From the NCBI GenBank assembly GCA_044866075.1, contig JBIOTQ010000073.1, positions 1 to 53,974 on the forward strand: 53,974 nucleotides of DNA, given 5' to 3'. The stretch is from JBASRP01 sp044866075 (lineage in GTDB: Bacteria > Actinomycetota > AC-67). Each line of letters starts with the position of its first letter. The stretch's first letter is position 1. The notes under the pieces are model-generated. The model saw only the letters and a list, made by a program, of their open reading frames with translations. It did not search any database and had not been told where the DNA came from. Made by a program: the position numbers and the translations under genes. Positions 8,381-17,233 of this stretch are shown one piece after another.

Positions 8381-8387
8381 TCCGGCC

Positions 8388-8439
8388 GGCGATGGAGCTC
8401 GCCGGATAACCGCGGCCGAGGCCGCTGATGGCTCCTACC
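8388..8439 (+). promoter_or_regulatory. Fluoride riboswitch (crcB motif)
   Basis: The segment begins GGCGATGGAGCTCGCC (8388-8403), continues through ATAACCGC (8406-8413) and ends CTGATGGCTCCTAC (8425-8438). These are the conserved blocks of the crcB RNA motif in order and spacing, including the first hairpin, the AACCGC single-stranded segment and the GATGGC-CTAC 3' strand. It lies 40 bases upstream of crcB. Its 3' strand is shared with a terminator stem, so fluoride binding should prevent termination and turn crcB on. Confidence 0.93.
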
Positions 8440-8463
8440 GGATCGGTAGGGGCCTTTCGTTTT
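8430..8463 (+). terminator. Riboswitch-controlled intrinsic terminator
   Basis: A 10-bp stem (8430-8439 with 8445-8454, one G-T pair, loop GGATC) is followed by TTTCGTTTT. The left arm GGCTCCTACC overlaps the conserved 3' end of the fluoride aptamer, so aptamer and terminator are mutually exclusive. Confidence 0.85.
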
Positions 8464-8478
8464 GGGTGGAGGTGCTTC

Positions 8479-8850
8479 GTGAGAACGCTGTCGATCGGAG
8501 TCGCCGGATTCGCCGGCGCCATCAGCCGCTACGCGGTTGAGGGGTGGATCTCGGAGCGGAGTCGGGGGTCGTTCCCGTGGGGCACGCTGGCGGTGAACGC
8601 GAGCGGCTGTCTCGTTCTCGGCTTCCTCTTCACCATCCTGACCGAACGCTTCCTGCCGCACCCCGCGCTCCGCGCCTCGCTCACGATCGGATTCCTCGGC
8701 GCGTACACGACGTTCTCCACCTTCGCGTTCGAGACGGTGCGCCTCGCCGAGGACGGAGCCGTCTTACTAGCGGCGGTGAACACACTAGGGAGTATCGGAC
8801 TCGGCATCGCCTGCGTATACGCTGGAATCTGGCTCGGGAGGGCGGTGTGA
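8479..8850 (+). CDS. crcB: Fluoride channel CrcB/Fluc
   Basis: A 123-aa, four-helix inner-membrane protein that exports fluoride as a dual-topology dimer. Family marks are GAISRYAVEGWI near residue 12, WGTLAVNASGCLVLGF around 33-48 (the conserved G-T-x-x-x-N block) and GFLGAYTTFSTF around 70-81, holding the Thr/Phe residues of the pore. The GTG at 8479 is chosen because GGAGG lies 6 bases upstream and the length then fits the family; the in-frame ATG at 8428 falls inside the riboswitch. The upstream fluoride riboswitch confirms the function. The next gene overlaps by 4 bases. Confidence 0.96.
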   Translation: MRTLSIGVAGFAGAISRYAVEGWISERSRGSFPWGTLAVNASGCLVLGFLFTILTERFLPHPALRASLTIGFLGAYTTFSTFAFETVRLAEDGAVLLAAVNTLGSIGLGIACVYAGIWLGRAV

Positions 8851-9194
8851 AGCTCGAAGGAAAGGGCAAGCTCCTCCGGATCTTCATCGGCGAATCCGAC
8901 ACGCATCACGGGAAGCCTCTCTACCAGGTGATCGTAGAACGAGCCCGCGAGGCAGGTCTCGCCGGCGCGACGGTCGTGCGTGGGATCGAAGGGTTCGGCG
9001 CCGACTCGCGACTTCACACGGCCCGCATCCTCCGCCTCTCGGAGGACCTCCCGGTCCTCATCGAGATCGTCGATACGGAGGAACGCATCGCGGGGTTCCT
9101 GCCCGTGGTCGACGAGATGGTCGAAGAGGGGCTCCTGACGATCGAGACCGTCGAGGTCGTTGCCTATCGTGCGAAGGACAAGCCGCCCGGCTAG
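8847..9194 (+). CDS. DUF190 family protein
   Basis: A 115-aa soluble protein of the DUF190 family, a PII-like ferredoxin-fold domain often encoded beside crcB. Typical blocks are LLRIFIGESDTHHGKPLY near residues 9-26, GLAGATVVRGIEGFG around 37-51 and LPVLIEIVDTEERI around 68-81. The GTG start overlaps the crcB stop (GTGA), so both genes share the fluoride-controlled transcript and are translationally coupled. A role in modulating fluoride export is plausible from context, but its biochemistry is not established. Confidence 0.93.
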   Translation: MKLEGKGKLLRIFIGESDTHHGKPLYQVIVERAREAGLAGATVVRGIEGFGADSRLHTARILRLSEDLPVLIEIVDTEERIAGFLPVVDEMVEEGLLTIETVEVVAYRAKDKPPG

Positions 9195-12100
9195 CGTGGA
9201 AGCGCGTCCGCGGCGGGGAGATCGCCGGAGGCTCGGAGTCGCGCGCGGAGCTCGCCCAACGGGCCGCAACCGAGTGGAGCGCCGTCCCGGTAGGCGATGG
9301 CCAGGCCGGACGTCGGCGGGATCCGCGGGCCGGGCGTGACGATCCCGACGAGGTTCGTGGGGTCGGCCGCGGAGACGATCACGGCTTTGTCGTCCGGGTG
9401 GACGCGGCGGACGGCGCGCATGGCCTCGACGGCTTCCGGGAGGGCGAACTGTTCGCCGAAGCCCGAGACGAAGCGGCCGCCGCGGACCTCCTGCCGCGCC
9501 TCCCACCGCCGGTAGATGTTGACGAGGATGCGCCACGACGGCGCGCGGCGTTCGCGCGCCAGCAGCTCGCGAAAGACGACGCCGTACCGACGGAGCAGCA
9601 AGCCGGCGAACGCCTCGGCGCGTTCCTCGGGCGGGATCTGCGCGACGTCGGTCCGCCACAGAGCCCAGCGGCCGACCGGGAGCGGGCGGCTGCCCGGCTT
9701 GCGCGCGTCGGCGAGGCCCCGCCAGCGCGGGCGGAACGTCGGGACCGCGTGCAGGGGGCGGGGGTGAATACGAAGCAGCCGGCGCAGTCCGGCAACGCCG
9801 TCGCCGGTGACGAGTCCGGCGGAGACGAGCTCCCACAACGCTTCCTCGACCTGATAGGGCATGCGGTTCGTGCCCTCGGCGATCTCGCCGAGGAAGGACG
9901 CGCCGCGCTCGGCGAGGAACGACGCGACGTCGCGCGCCGGAACCGACAGCCGCGCGCTGTCCATATCGCGCGGTGACGCGATGAGCGGCGTGTCCTCGCG
10001 CAGGAGGAAGGTGATCGGCGTCGCGCGGGTTGGGCCCGGACGGCGGCGTCCGTTCCCTTCTTCCGTCGCTGCCTCTGTGTCTTCGTCCGGTGTGAGCCGT
10101 CCCCAGGCGACCGTTCCCGACAGGCAGAGGTATTCGAGATCGTTCGGGTCGTACCCCGAGATGCGAGCGGGCAGGACGCGTGATTCCCACGCCGGCGCCG
10201 CGAGCTCGTAGCCTTCGAGCTGGCCGATCACCTGCAGCAAACCGTCGCGTCCGTGCAACTGTGTGCCGGGGTGCACGTGCTGCCACCGCAGCAGGAAACG
10301 TATGTACTCCGCGGCCGAGACCGGCTGGATCTCCGCGCGGAGCGTCTTGATCGTCATGCGGTGTATGCGCGCGAGGAGGCGGCGGTCGCACCATTCCTCG
10401 ACGTCGGTCCCCGGCGTGAAGCGACCGCGCAGCACGACGCCGATCGACTCGAGGCCCGCCATCGCGACCTTTACGTCGGTGAGGGATAGTCCGAGGCGCA
10501 GCGCGACCGCGTCGTTGGTCGTGGGACCGAGCGTCGCGACCCAGCCTTGGATCATCGAGCGGATTGCCTCCTCGCGGGTCGGCGGCGGCCCGGCGTTCCG
10601 AACGGGCGGCACGTCGAGCGGAGGGTCGAACCAAACGTCGGGGTGGATGATCGCGGCAACGTCCTGCCGCTCGGCGGCGACGTACGCGCGGCGGGGCGTG
10701 CCTGTCGTGTCGGCCCAGGTGGCGACAGTGACGCGCCGGCCGTCGATGAGAGCGGCGACGAGGTCGTCCCACGGCTCCGCGTCGTCGCTCGGCAGCAGCA
10801 CGATCGAGAGCAGATGGTCGTGGAGCTCGTCGGCGTCGCGCACGTCCGGCGCCGCTTGCGCGCGCACCTCGTCGATCGCGGCCGGGTCCAGAGCCCCAAC
10901 GTCGCGCGCCAGGTCGGGATCGACACGACGCAGGGCGACGGCACGAGCCCGTCTCTCTTCCAGAGGTGCGTCGTCGAGGAACGCGTACGGGTTGGCGTTG
11001 AGGATCTCGTGCGACATCTGCGACGGCTCGGGCGTCTCGACCGCGACGGTCTCGAGCTTGCCGGCCTCGAGGTCGTTGATGATCGCGCGCAGCCCGTCCA
11101 TGTCCATCCACTCGTTCAGGCAGTTGCGGAGCGTCTCGGTGACGAGAGGGTGATCGGGCGGCTCGATCGCGCCGCCGACGTGGTTGTCCTGACAGCCGAC
11201 CTGCTCGGGGAACACGGCGGCGATCAGATCCTCGGCGCGCATGCGCTGGATCGGCGCCGGGACGCGACGGCCGCCCTCGCTGCGCAGTAGCGCCAGGGCC
11301 CGCGACGCGTTCCAGCGGAAGCGCGTGCCGAACACCGGATGCTGGATGACCGCTTGCTGGAGCGTTTCCTCGAGCGTCGGTGTCTTCACGAAGTTGAACA
11401 CGCTGTCGAGCGGGAACGAGTGCTGCTCACCGAGCGAGAGGACGATGCCGTCGTCCGTGGCCGCGGCTTGCAGCTCGAAATCGAAGGTGACGCAAAAGCG
11501 CTTGCGGAGGGCGAGGCCCCACGCGCGGTTGATCGCCGCACCGAACGGCGCGTGGACGACGAGCTGCATCCCGCCGGCTTCGTCGAAGAAGCGCTCGGCG
11601 ACGATGCGGCGCTGGGTCGGGACGGTTCCGAGGACGGCGACCGTCTCGGCGACGTAATCGGCGATCTGCTCCGCGCCGGAGCGGTCGACGCCGCAGGACA
11701 TGAGGAGCCAGGCGATGAGCTCCTCGCGGTCCTTGAGGCCGTCGGCGACGCGCTCGCGCAGCTCGGCGACCGACGCCGAGAGCTCCTGCGAACGGGGCGG
11801 GGCTTCGCCGGTCCAGAACGGGATCGTCGGCGGCTGGCCGGCGGCGTCCTCGACTCGCACACGTCCGGACTCGACACGGCGGATCTTCCAAGAGGTGTTG
11901 CCCAGCAAGAAGATGTCGCCGGCCATGCTCTCGATAGCGAAGTCTTCGTTGACGGTGCCGACGAAGGTGTCGGTGGGGTCCTCGACCACGTCGTAGTCGG
12001 CGGTGTCGGGGATCGCGCCTCCCGAGGTGACGGCGACGAGCTTCGCGCCGCGGCGCCCCTTCACGACGCCGTTGACGCGGTCGCGATGGAGCCAGGCGCT

Positions 12101-13504
12101 GCGCCGTCCGCGCGAGGTGGCGACGCCGTCGGACAGCATCGCGACGACGTCCTCGAACTCGTCGCGGGTGAGATCGCGGTACACGTAGGTCCGGCGCGCG
12201 AGCTCCCAGGCTTCCTCTTCGGGAAGGTCTCCCGCCGCGGCTTCGGCGACGATCTGCTGCGCCAGGATGTCGAGCGGTTTCGAGGGGAGCTTCAGGCGGT
12301 CGAGCTCGCCCGAGCGCGCGGCGTGGACGCACGCGGCGCACTGCAGGAGCTCGTCGCGCGTCAGCGGGTAGAGGACGCCCTTCGGCGTGCCGAGCACGCC
12401 GTGGCCGGAGCGGCCGACGCGCTGCAGCATCGTCGCGATCGCGCGCGGAGAGCCGATGTGGCAGACGAGGTCGACGTGTCCGATGTCGATGCCGAGCTCG
12501 AGCGATGCCGTGGCGACGACGACGGGAACCTCGCCGGACTTCAGGCCTTGCTCGGCTTTCAGGCGGATCGCCCGCGAGAGGCTCCCGTGGTGCGCGGCCA
12601 CGCGGCCCTCGCCCAGGCGTTCGGTGAGCTGGTGCGCGACGCGCTCGACCAGCCGGCGCGTGTTCACGAACACGAGCGTCGTGCGGTGCTCGGTCGACAG
12701 CTTGGCGATGTGGTCGAGGATCTCGCCGCGCATCTCGTGGCTGCCGATCGGACCGAGCGGCTGATCGGGAACCCACACCGACAGATCCCAGTTCCTCTGG
12801 TGGCCGACGTCGACGATCGTGCAATCGGGCGAGCCGTCGTCGCGGTCGCGGCCGGCGCCGATGAGCAGCCGGGCCACGAGGTCGATCGGCTTCTGCGTCG
12901 CCGACAGGCCGATCCGCTGCAGGCGGTGGCCGGCGGCGCGGTCGAGGCGCTCCAGCGTCAAGGCGAGATGCGCGCCGCGCTTGTCCTGCGCGATCGCGTG
13001 GATCTCGTCGACGATCACCGCCTTGGCGGTGGCCAGGAAGCGGCGACTGCTGTCGGCGGTCAGGAGGATGTAGAGCGACTCCGGCGTGGTGATGAGGATG
13101 TGCGGCGGGCGCTTCTTCATGGACTCCCGCTGTGAGGCGGGCGTGTCTCCGGTGCGGACCGCCACGCGGATCTCGGGCAGCTCGAGCCCGTCCGCGGCGG
13201 CGCGCTGGCGGATCTCGCGCAGGGGCTCCTCGAGGTTCTTTTGGATGTCGTTGCCCAGCGCCTTGAGCGGAGAGACGTAGATGACGGCGGTCTCGTCGGG
13301 GAGGTCGCCGTAGGAGGCGCGGCGGACGAGCTCGTCGATCGACCAGAGGAAGGCCGACAGCGTCTTGCCCGATCCGGTGGGCGCGCAGATCAGGGTGTCG
13401 GCGCCCGACTCGATGGCCGGCCAGCCCTCGCGCTGGGGCGGCGTCGGCTCGCCGAAGGTGGCCTCGAACCAATCGCGGACGGGCGAAGAGAAGCGATCGA
13501 GCAT
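9191..13504 (-). CDS. lhr: Large ATP-dependent helicase Lhr
   Basis: A 1437-aa superfamily 2 helicase that moves 3'-5' on DNA and takes part in DNA repair. Walker A (APTGSGKT) is at 41-48 and the DEIH box at 166-169. SAT (motif III) and QRVGRSGH (motif VI) follow in the second RecA domain. Next come a winged-helix domain, the Lhr beta-barrel, and a long C-terminal region as in full-length bacterial Lhr (about 1500 aa). Nothing looks truncated. The Nei-type glycosylase gene that often sits beside lhr in actinobacteria is not here. The 3' end overlaps the DUF190 stop by 4 bases (convergent). Confidence 0.96.
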   Translation of the reverse strand: MLDRFSSPVRDWFEATFGEPTPPQREGWPAIESGADTLICAPTGSGKTLSAFLWSIDELVRRASYGDLPDETAVIYVSPLKALGNDIQKNLEEPLREIRQRAAADGLELPEIRVAVRTGDTPASQRESMKKRPPHILITTPESLYILLTADSSRRFLATAKAVIVDEIHAIAQDKRGAHLALTLERLDRAAGHRLQRIGLSATQKPIDLVARLLIGAGRDRDDGSPDCTIVDVGHQRNWDLSVWVPDQPLGPIGSHEMRGEILDHIAKLSTEHRTTLVFVNTRRLVERVAHQLTERLGEGRVAAHHGSLSRAIRLKAEQGLKSGEVPVVVATASLELGIDIGHVDLVCHIGSPRAIATMLQRVGRSGHGVLGTPKGVLYPLTRDELLQCAACVHAARSGELDRLKLPSKPLDILAQQIVAEAAAGDLPEEEAWELARRTYVYRDLTRDEFEDVVAMLSDGVATSRGRRSAWLHRDRVNGVVKGRRGAKLVAVTSGGAIPDTADYDVVEDPTDTFVGTVNEDFAIESMAGDIFLLGNTSWKIRRVESGRVRVEDAAGQPPTIPFWTGEAPPRSQELSASVAELRERVADGLKDREELIAWLLMSCGVDRSGAEQIADYVAETVAVLGTVPTQRRIVAERFFDEAGGMQLVVHAPFGAAINRAWGLALRKRFCVTFDFELQAAATDDGIVLSLGEQHSFPLDSVFNFVKTPTLEETLQQAVIQHPVFGTRFRWNASRALALLRSEGGRRVPAPIQRMRAEDLIAAVFPEQVGCQDNHVGGAIEPPDHPLVTETLRNCLNEWMDMDGLRAIINDLEAGKLETVAVETPEPSQMSHEILNANPYAFLDDAPLEERRARAVALRRVDPDLARDVGALDPAAIDEVRAQAAPDVRDADELHDHLLSIVLLPSDDAEPWDDLVAALIDGRRVTVATWADTTGTPRRAYVAAERQDVAAIIHPDVWFDPPLDVPPVRNAGPPPTREEAIRSMIQGWVATLGPTTNDAVALRLGLSLTDVKVAMAGLESIGVVLRGRFTPGTDVEEWCDRRLLARIHRMTIKTLRAEIQPVSAAEYIRFLLRWQHVHPGTQLHGRDGLLQVIGQLEGYELAAPAWESRVLPARISGYDPNDLEYLCLSGTVAWGRLTPDEDTEAATEEGNGRRRPGPTRATPITFLLREDTPLIASPRDMDSARLSVPARDVASFLAERGASFLGEIAEGTNRMPYQVEEALWELVSAGLVTGDGVAGLRRLLRIHPRPLHAVPTFRPRWRGLADARKPGSRPLPVGRWALWRTDVAQIPPEERAEAFAGLLLRRYGVVFRELLARERRAPSWRILVNIYRRWEARQEVRGGRFVSGFGEQFALPEAVEAMRAVRRVHPDDKAVIVSAADPTNLVGIVTPGPRIPPTSGLAIAYRDGAPLGCGPLGELRARLRASGDLPAADALPR

Positions 13505-13567
13505 GAGGGGGTCACTCTAACGCGAGCGAGCGACACTCATTTTTCGCGTTCTGCTCGCTCGGCCCCG

Positions 13568-15706
13568 CTACGGGGGTCCGGTCCAGCCGTCCAGGTAGCA
13601 GGGGTGGTCGCCGCATACCGCCGGGAGCCAGCCGAGCGGGCTCAGGAAGGTCGCGATGGCGAGATAGCCGTCGCTCGTCTCGCTCCAATCGGGACCGTGC
13701 GGGTCGACCCCTTCCCGGTTCGGGACGTTGTCGACCGGCGGCGGGGTCGTCCCCTTGGTCCGGTCGCCCTCCGTCCGAAGGGGGCCGATCTCGCCGACGA
13801 TCATCGATGAACCCACGAAGGGGTACGCGCCGATCGCCGGGATGCGCCAGTAGGCGTTGGCGCCCGCGGGGTGACGGCCGGGGTCGACGGCCGGCACGCG
13901 CATGGAGACGCCGACCGTCCTCGCCATCACGTCGGTCGCCCAGTTGGTGACTTGGTGGTCGCCGAAGGCCGGCGTCATCAGGACCTCGTGCGCCGGCGTG
14001 TTCGGGTAGTGATCCGTCGTCATGTGGTGCGCGTAGCCGTTCGACTCGGCGCGATCCCAGAGCATCTGGATGACAGACAGGACGACTTGCCGTTCGATCG
14101 GTTTCGGATAGGCGCGGTACATCACGAGCGCGTACGTGTCGAAGTCCGTGCTCCGCTGGAGGAGCGTCGAGTAGTTCATCCCGGGCACGCCGAGGTGCGC
14201 GTGCGTGAAATCGGGGGCCACCGCGGTAAGGGAGCCGCCCATGATCCCGCCTTGGCTGCCGCCGTTGTAGTAGAGGCGGGAGGTGTCGATCGCCGAGCGT
14301 CCGTCGAACTGGAACGCGGGATCCGCGGAGAAACCGTCGGGGTGGATCATCGCACGGCCGAGGTAGAGGAAGTTGAGCATCCCCTGCTGACCGCGATCGG
14401 CGAGGGACGAGAAGCGTGAGAGTTCCGCGAGGAGCGCGGCGTCGTTCGGCAGGTCCTCCGACGACATGCCGCTCCAGTCGGTGGCGCAGAACATGAGGCC
14501 ATACGCGCCGAGGTCGTAGAGCTTGCCCGTGCTCACGTCGGCCGCCTCGCCGAGGAGGCCGTGCCCGTACAGCGACGGACGGTAGGCCTTCCCCTCGAGC
14601 GCGCCCTTCGGGATGTTGCAGACGAAGCTCGCCGCCATGACGTTGCCCGGGATCCGCGTCGGGAGCGTGTCTTGAGGACTCAGGTAGAGGAATCGCGATC
14701 CCGGCGGGCAGCCCGGCAGGTTGAGGTAGCAGGGGACGAAGATGCGTCCCTGCACGCGGCGCGCGAGCCGCGCGTCGAGCTCCTCCTTCTCGCACGAGAC
14801 GGGCGGGACGTCGATATCGATCTGCGGCGTGCACGGGAGGGATTGCGTGATGGTGTCGATCACGTACGTGGGCGCGGTACCTTCGACCTTGAGATCCGCG
14901 AGGTTCGTGTCGCCGAGCTGCGCGAAAGCGTCGTCGCGGATCGAGAGCATGCGTTCGGAGAGGTTGCGGGCGCTCGCGATGGTGAAGTCCCACGCGAGGT
15001 AGAGGTCGCCCCGCGCGATGCCGGCGGCCGCGAGCATGCCGAAGAGTGCGTCGAAGTGCGCCTGGCGCGCAGGGTCGCCGTTGCCCCCGCGCAAGGCGGC
15101 GAACGCGGGCTGCGGTTTCAGCGTCGCGCCGGCGGCGTCCTTCAAGAATCGGAGGGCCGCGATGTAGCGGTGACCCTCGGCGAAGTTGATCGCGGGACGG
15201 ATCAGAAGCGTTGTGTCCGCAACGGCCGGGGGGTTCCCGTCGAGACCCTCGGACCGGTCGAGCTCCACCCAGATCGGGTGTCGCTGCCCGGTCTTCGCAT
15301 CGAGCACGACCACCGGCGCTTCGGGGTTGGTGTACCGGGACAGATCGCGGAGCGTGACCGGCGCCGTTTGCGCGAAGGCCTCGGGTGAGTCGAGCCCCGG
15401 AACCTTCGTGACGATGAGCGAGCCGGGACTGAAGCCGTCGTTGCGGTTGAAGTCCGTCGGGTCGATCGGGATTCCGGCGACGTTGCGCGGCATGGCGAGC
15501 GGGCTGATGGCGACGCGCTTCCTTGTGTCGCTGTCGGCGTCGCCGCGCGTGAAGTAGTCGTTGGGGAACGGCAGCAAGCAGGCGGCCGTGTCGAGCGGAT
15601 CGCAGCCGGCGGCGTCGTCCAAGGGAGTCGGGCGCGACATGGTGGGGGCGACGGTGATCACGCTGAGAAGGAGCGCTATCGCAAAGAAGCCAGCCGGCCG
15701 CCGCAT
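13568..15706 (-). CDS. Exported alpha/beta-hydrolase-like protein (712 aa)
   Basis: A secreted protein with a signal peptide in the first 24 residues. The C-terminal half resembles an alpha/beta hydrolase. LYGHGLLGE (379-387) looks like the oxyanion-hole HG segment. YYNGGSQGGIMGG (479-491) is a G-x-S-x-G nucleophile elbow with S484. GVPGMNYSTLL and later His-containing segments follow, as expected for the fold. The N-terminal 300 residues have a conserved-looking PFPNDYFTRGD start (46-56) and several Cys, probably disulfide-bonded outside the cell. Substrate unknown; an esterase or lipase role is the best guess. It is divergent from the PadR operon. Confidence 0.7.
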   Translation of the reverse strand: MRRPAGFFAIALLLSVITVAPTMSRPTPLDDAAGCDPLDTAACLLPFPNDYFTRGDADSDTRKRVAISPLAMPRNVAGIPIDPTDFNRNDGFSPGSLIVTKVPGLDSPEAFAQTAPVTLRDLSRYTNPEAPVVVLDAKTGQRHPIWVELDRSEGLDGNPPAVADTTLLIRPAINFAEGHRYIAALRFLKDAAGATLKPQPAFAALRGGNGDPARQAHFDALFGMLAAAGIARGDLYLAWDFTIASARNLSERMLSIRDDAFAQLGDTNLADLKVEGTAPTYVIDTITQSLPCTPQIDIDVPPVSCEKEELDARLARRVQGRIFVPCYLNLPGCPPGSRFLYLSPQDTLPTRIPGNVMAASFVCNIPKGALEGKAYRPSLYGHGLLGEAADVSTGKLYDLGAYGLMFCATDWSGMSSEDLPNDAALLAELSRFSSLADRGQQGMLNFLYLGRAMIHPDGFSADPAFQFDGRSAIDTSRLYYNGGSQGGIMGGSLTAVAPDFTHAHLGVPGMNYSTLLQRSTDFDTYALVMYRAYPKPIERQVVLSVIQMLWDRAESNGYAHHMTTDHYPNTPAHEVLMTPAFGDHQVTNWATDVMARTVGVSMRVPAVDPGRHPAGANAYWRIPAIGAYPFVGSSMIVGEIGPLRTEGDRTKGTTPPPVDNVPNREGVDPHGPDWSETSDGYLAIATFLSPLGWLPAVCGDHPCYLDGWTGPP

Positions 15707-15753
15707 GCAGAGTGTCAGGTTCGGCGCACGAGACCGCCTCTCCTTTACAGGCC

Positions 15754-15781
15754 TTGCGAGCCGGCGCTATTGTGGTATACA
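15754..15781 (+). promoter_or_regulatory. candidate PadR-operon promoter with GTATAC palindrome
   Basis: TTGCGA (15754-15759) and TATACA (15776-15781) are spaced by 16 bases, 35 bases before the padR start. The palindrome GTATAC (15775-15780) overlaps the -10 box and could be part of an autoregulatory PadR site. Confidence 0.4.
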
Positions 15782-15816
15782 GAGTAGAGCGCCAAGCGTA
15801 AGAGCGGGGGTGATCC

Positions 15817-16149
15817 GTGGACACGACACAACTTCTGAAAGGGATCCTCGATCTGGCGGTCCTCGCCGTTCTCGCGGAAGAGGACGGCTACGGCTACGAC
15901 GTGGTGCGACGGCTGCGGGCCGCCGGGTTGGAAGAAGTCGGCGACGCGTCCGTGTACGGGACGTTGCGCAGGCTCTTCCAGCAAGGGCATCTGACGTCGT
16001 ACGTCGTGCCCTCGGAGGAGGGCCCGCACCGGAGGTACTACGGACTGAATCGTTCGGGTCGCGACTTCCTCGCCCAAGCGACGAAGCAGTGGGACGCGTT
16101 CACGGAGGCGATGGATGCGCTGCTGAAGGCGAAGGAGGCGGCGGCATGA
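15817..16149 (+). CDS. PadR family transcriptional regulator
   Basis: A 110-aa winged-helix repressor. It begins with QLLKGILDLAVLAVL (5-19), the typical PadR first helix, then DGYGYDVVRRL and the recognition/wing region SVYGTLRRLFQQGHL (about 45-59) and HRRYYGLNRSGR. The GTG start has a GGGGG stretch 8 bases upstream. Its stop overlaps the next gene's start (ATGA), the standard PadR-HAAS two-gene arrangement in which the regulator controls its membrane partner. Confidence 0.95.
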   Translation: MDTTQLLKGILDLAVLAVLAEEDGYGYDVVRRLRAAGLEEVGDASVYGTLRRLFQQGHLTSYVVPSEEGPHRRYYGLNRSGRDFLAQATKQWDAFTEAMDALLKAKEAAA

Positions 16150-17144
16150 GCACGACGGTCGCAGGGATGGAGGTTCGCCGGTACCTCGAAGCGGTTCGGA
16201 CGCATCTCGACTATCTGCCGGCCGAGGATCGAGATGAATTGCTGGAGGACCTCGAAGACCACCTGCTCGAGGTCGCCGCGGAGAACGAGGGGACCCTCGA
16301 GCAACGGCTCGGCCCGGCGTCTGCGTACGCGGAAGAGCTACGGGTTTCGGCGGGGTTGCCGGGGCCGAACGAGGGCGCCACCGTCGGGTGGGCCGAGCGC
16401 ATCTCTAACTTTCAACCGCTCCGGAAAGCCGCCGCCGCGCTCGACTCGCCGCGAGGCCGCGCATTGAAGCGGTTCGCGCGCGAGCTCGAACCGGGCTGGT
16501 GGGTGCTTCGCGGGTATCTTGGCGTTCTCGCTCTCGGCGTCATCGTCACGCGCAATGAGGGTCTGCTCGTGCGGGAGAGCATCCCATTCCCTCGGCTCTT
16601 GGGCTCGTACTTTTGGGGTGTCGTTCTGAGCGCCGCGGCGATCGCGGTATCGGTGAAGATCGGTCGTATGGCCGCCCGAGACAAACGGGCGTGGCTGCTC
16701 TCTTTGGCGACGACGGGGCTCGTGCTCGCCGTCGGTTTCAGCGTGCTCGGCGACCTCGGAAATGGCGCGTACGCATACGCAGTGACGGACGATGGATCCG
16801 GCTACGACAGCAGGTTCCTTCAGCACGCCGACGGTTCCAGCATCGCGAACATCTGTCCGTATTCCTCGGATGGCAAGTTGCTCACCGGCGTGCTGCTCTT
16901 CGATCAGTTCGGGCGCCCGATCACCAACTCGGCGGACGACGCGGACGGTCGGCAGATCGAGCAAGCGAAGCCGGCGATCCTCAACGTGTATCCGAAGTCG
17001 ATCAGCTTCGTGGATGTCCAGGGAGAGGTCTACGATCCGGGGACCGGACCGGTGCAGCAGAAGACCCTGACGCCACTTCCGTGTCCCGCGGCGGTGACCG
17101 CGGGACCGGGCGTCCCGTCACCGATACCGAGCACCGGTCCTTAG
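16146..17144 (+). CDS. HAAS-domain membrane protein, PadR partner
   Basis: A 332-aa protein. The N-terminal 85 residues form a HAAS/DUF1700-type helical domain (VRRYLEAVRTHLDYLPAED, ELLEDLEDHLLEVAAE), usually paired with PadR. Three membrane helices follow at about 118-138, 146-172 and 179-203. A C-terminal domain of about 120 residues, probably outside the membrane, ends in a Pro-rich tail. The ATG overlaps the padR TGA, so translation is coupled. Proteins of this class are thought to pass membrane signals to their PadR regulator. The signal here is unknown. Confidence 0.85.
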   Translation: MSTTVAGMEVRRYLEAVRTHLDYLPAEDRDELLEDLEDHLLEVAAENEGTLEQRLGPASAYAEELRVSAGLPGPNEGATVGWAERISNFQPLRKAAAALDSPRGRALKRFARELEPGWWVLRGYLGVLALGVIVTRNEGLLVRESIPFPRLLGSYFWGVVLSAAAIAVSVKIGRMAARDKRAWLLSLATTGLVLAVGFSVLGDLGNGAYAYAVTDDGSGYDSRFLQHADGSSIANICPYSSDGKLLTGVLLFDQFGRPITNSADDADGRQIEQAKPAILNVYPKSISFVDVQGEVYDPGTGPVQQKTLTPLPCPAAVTAGPGVPSPIPSTGP

Positions 17145-17151
17145 AAAGAGT

Positions 17152-17176
17152 CCGCCCCGGCGGAGGGTCGGGGCGG
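17152..17176 (+). terminator. weak hairpin after the PadR/HAAS operon
   Basis: CCGCCCC (17152-17158) pairs with GGGGCGG (17170-17176) across an 11-base loop, just after the HAAS stop. There is no T-run, so it may attenuate rather than stop transcription into the ceramidase-like gene. Confidence 0.4.
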
Positions 17177-17233
17177 CCCGGCGTCGAAAACAATCCCTCC
17201 GGAGGAGCCGCTTCTCCCGGGGGAAAGGGAACA

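Noticed and set aside
8529..11111. 860-codon minus-strand frame across crcB, DUF190 and the lhr 3' end
   Set aside because: It crosses crcB and DUF190 and lies in another frame of lhr; composition is Arg-rich and no motif is seen. High GC content alone explains it.
11339..13135. 598-codon plus-strand frame antisense to lhr
   Set aside because: Shadow of the Lhr helicase domains; no ribosome-binding site or recognisable fold.
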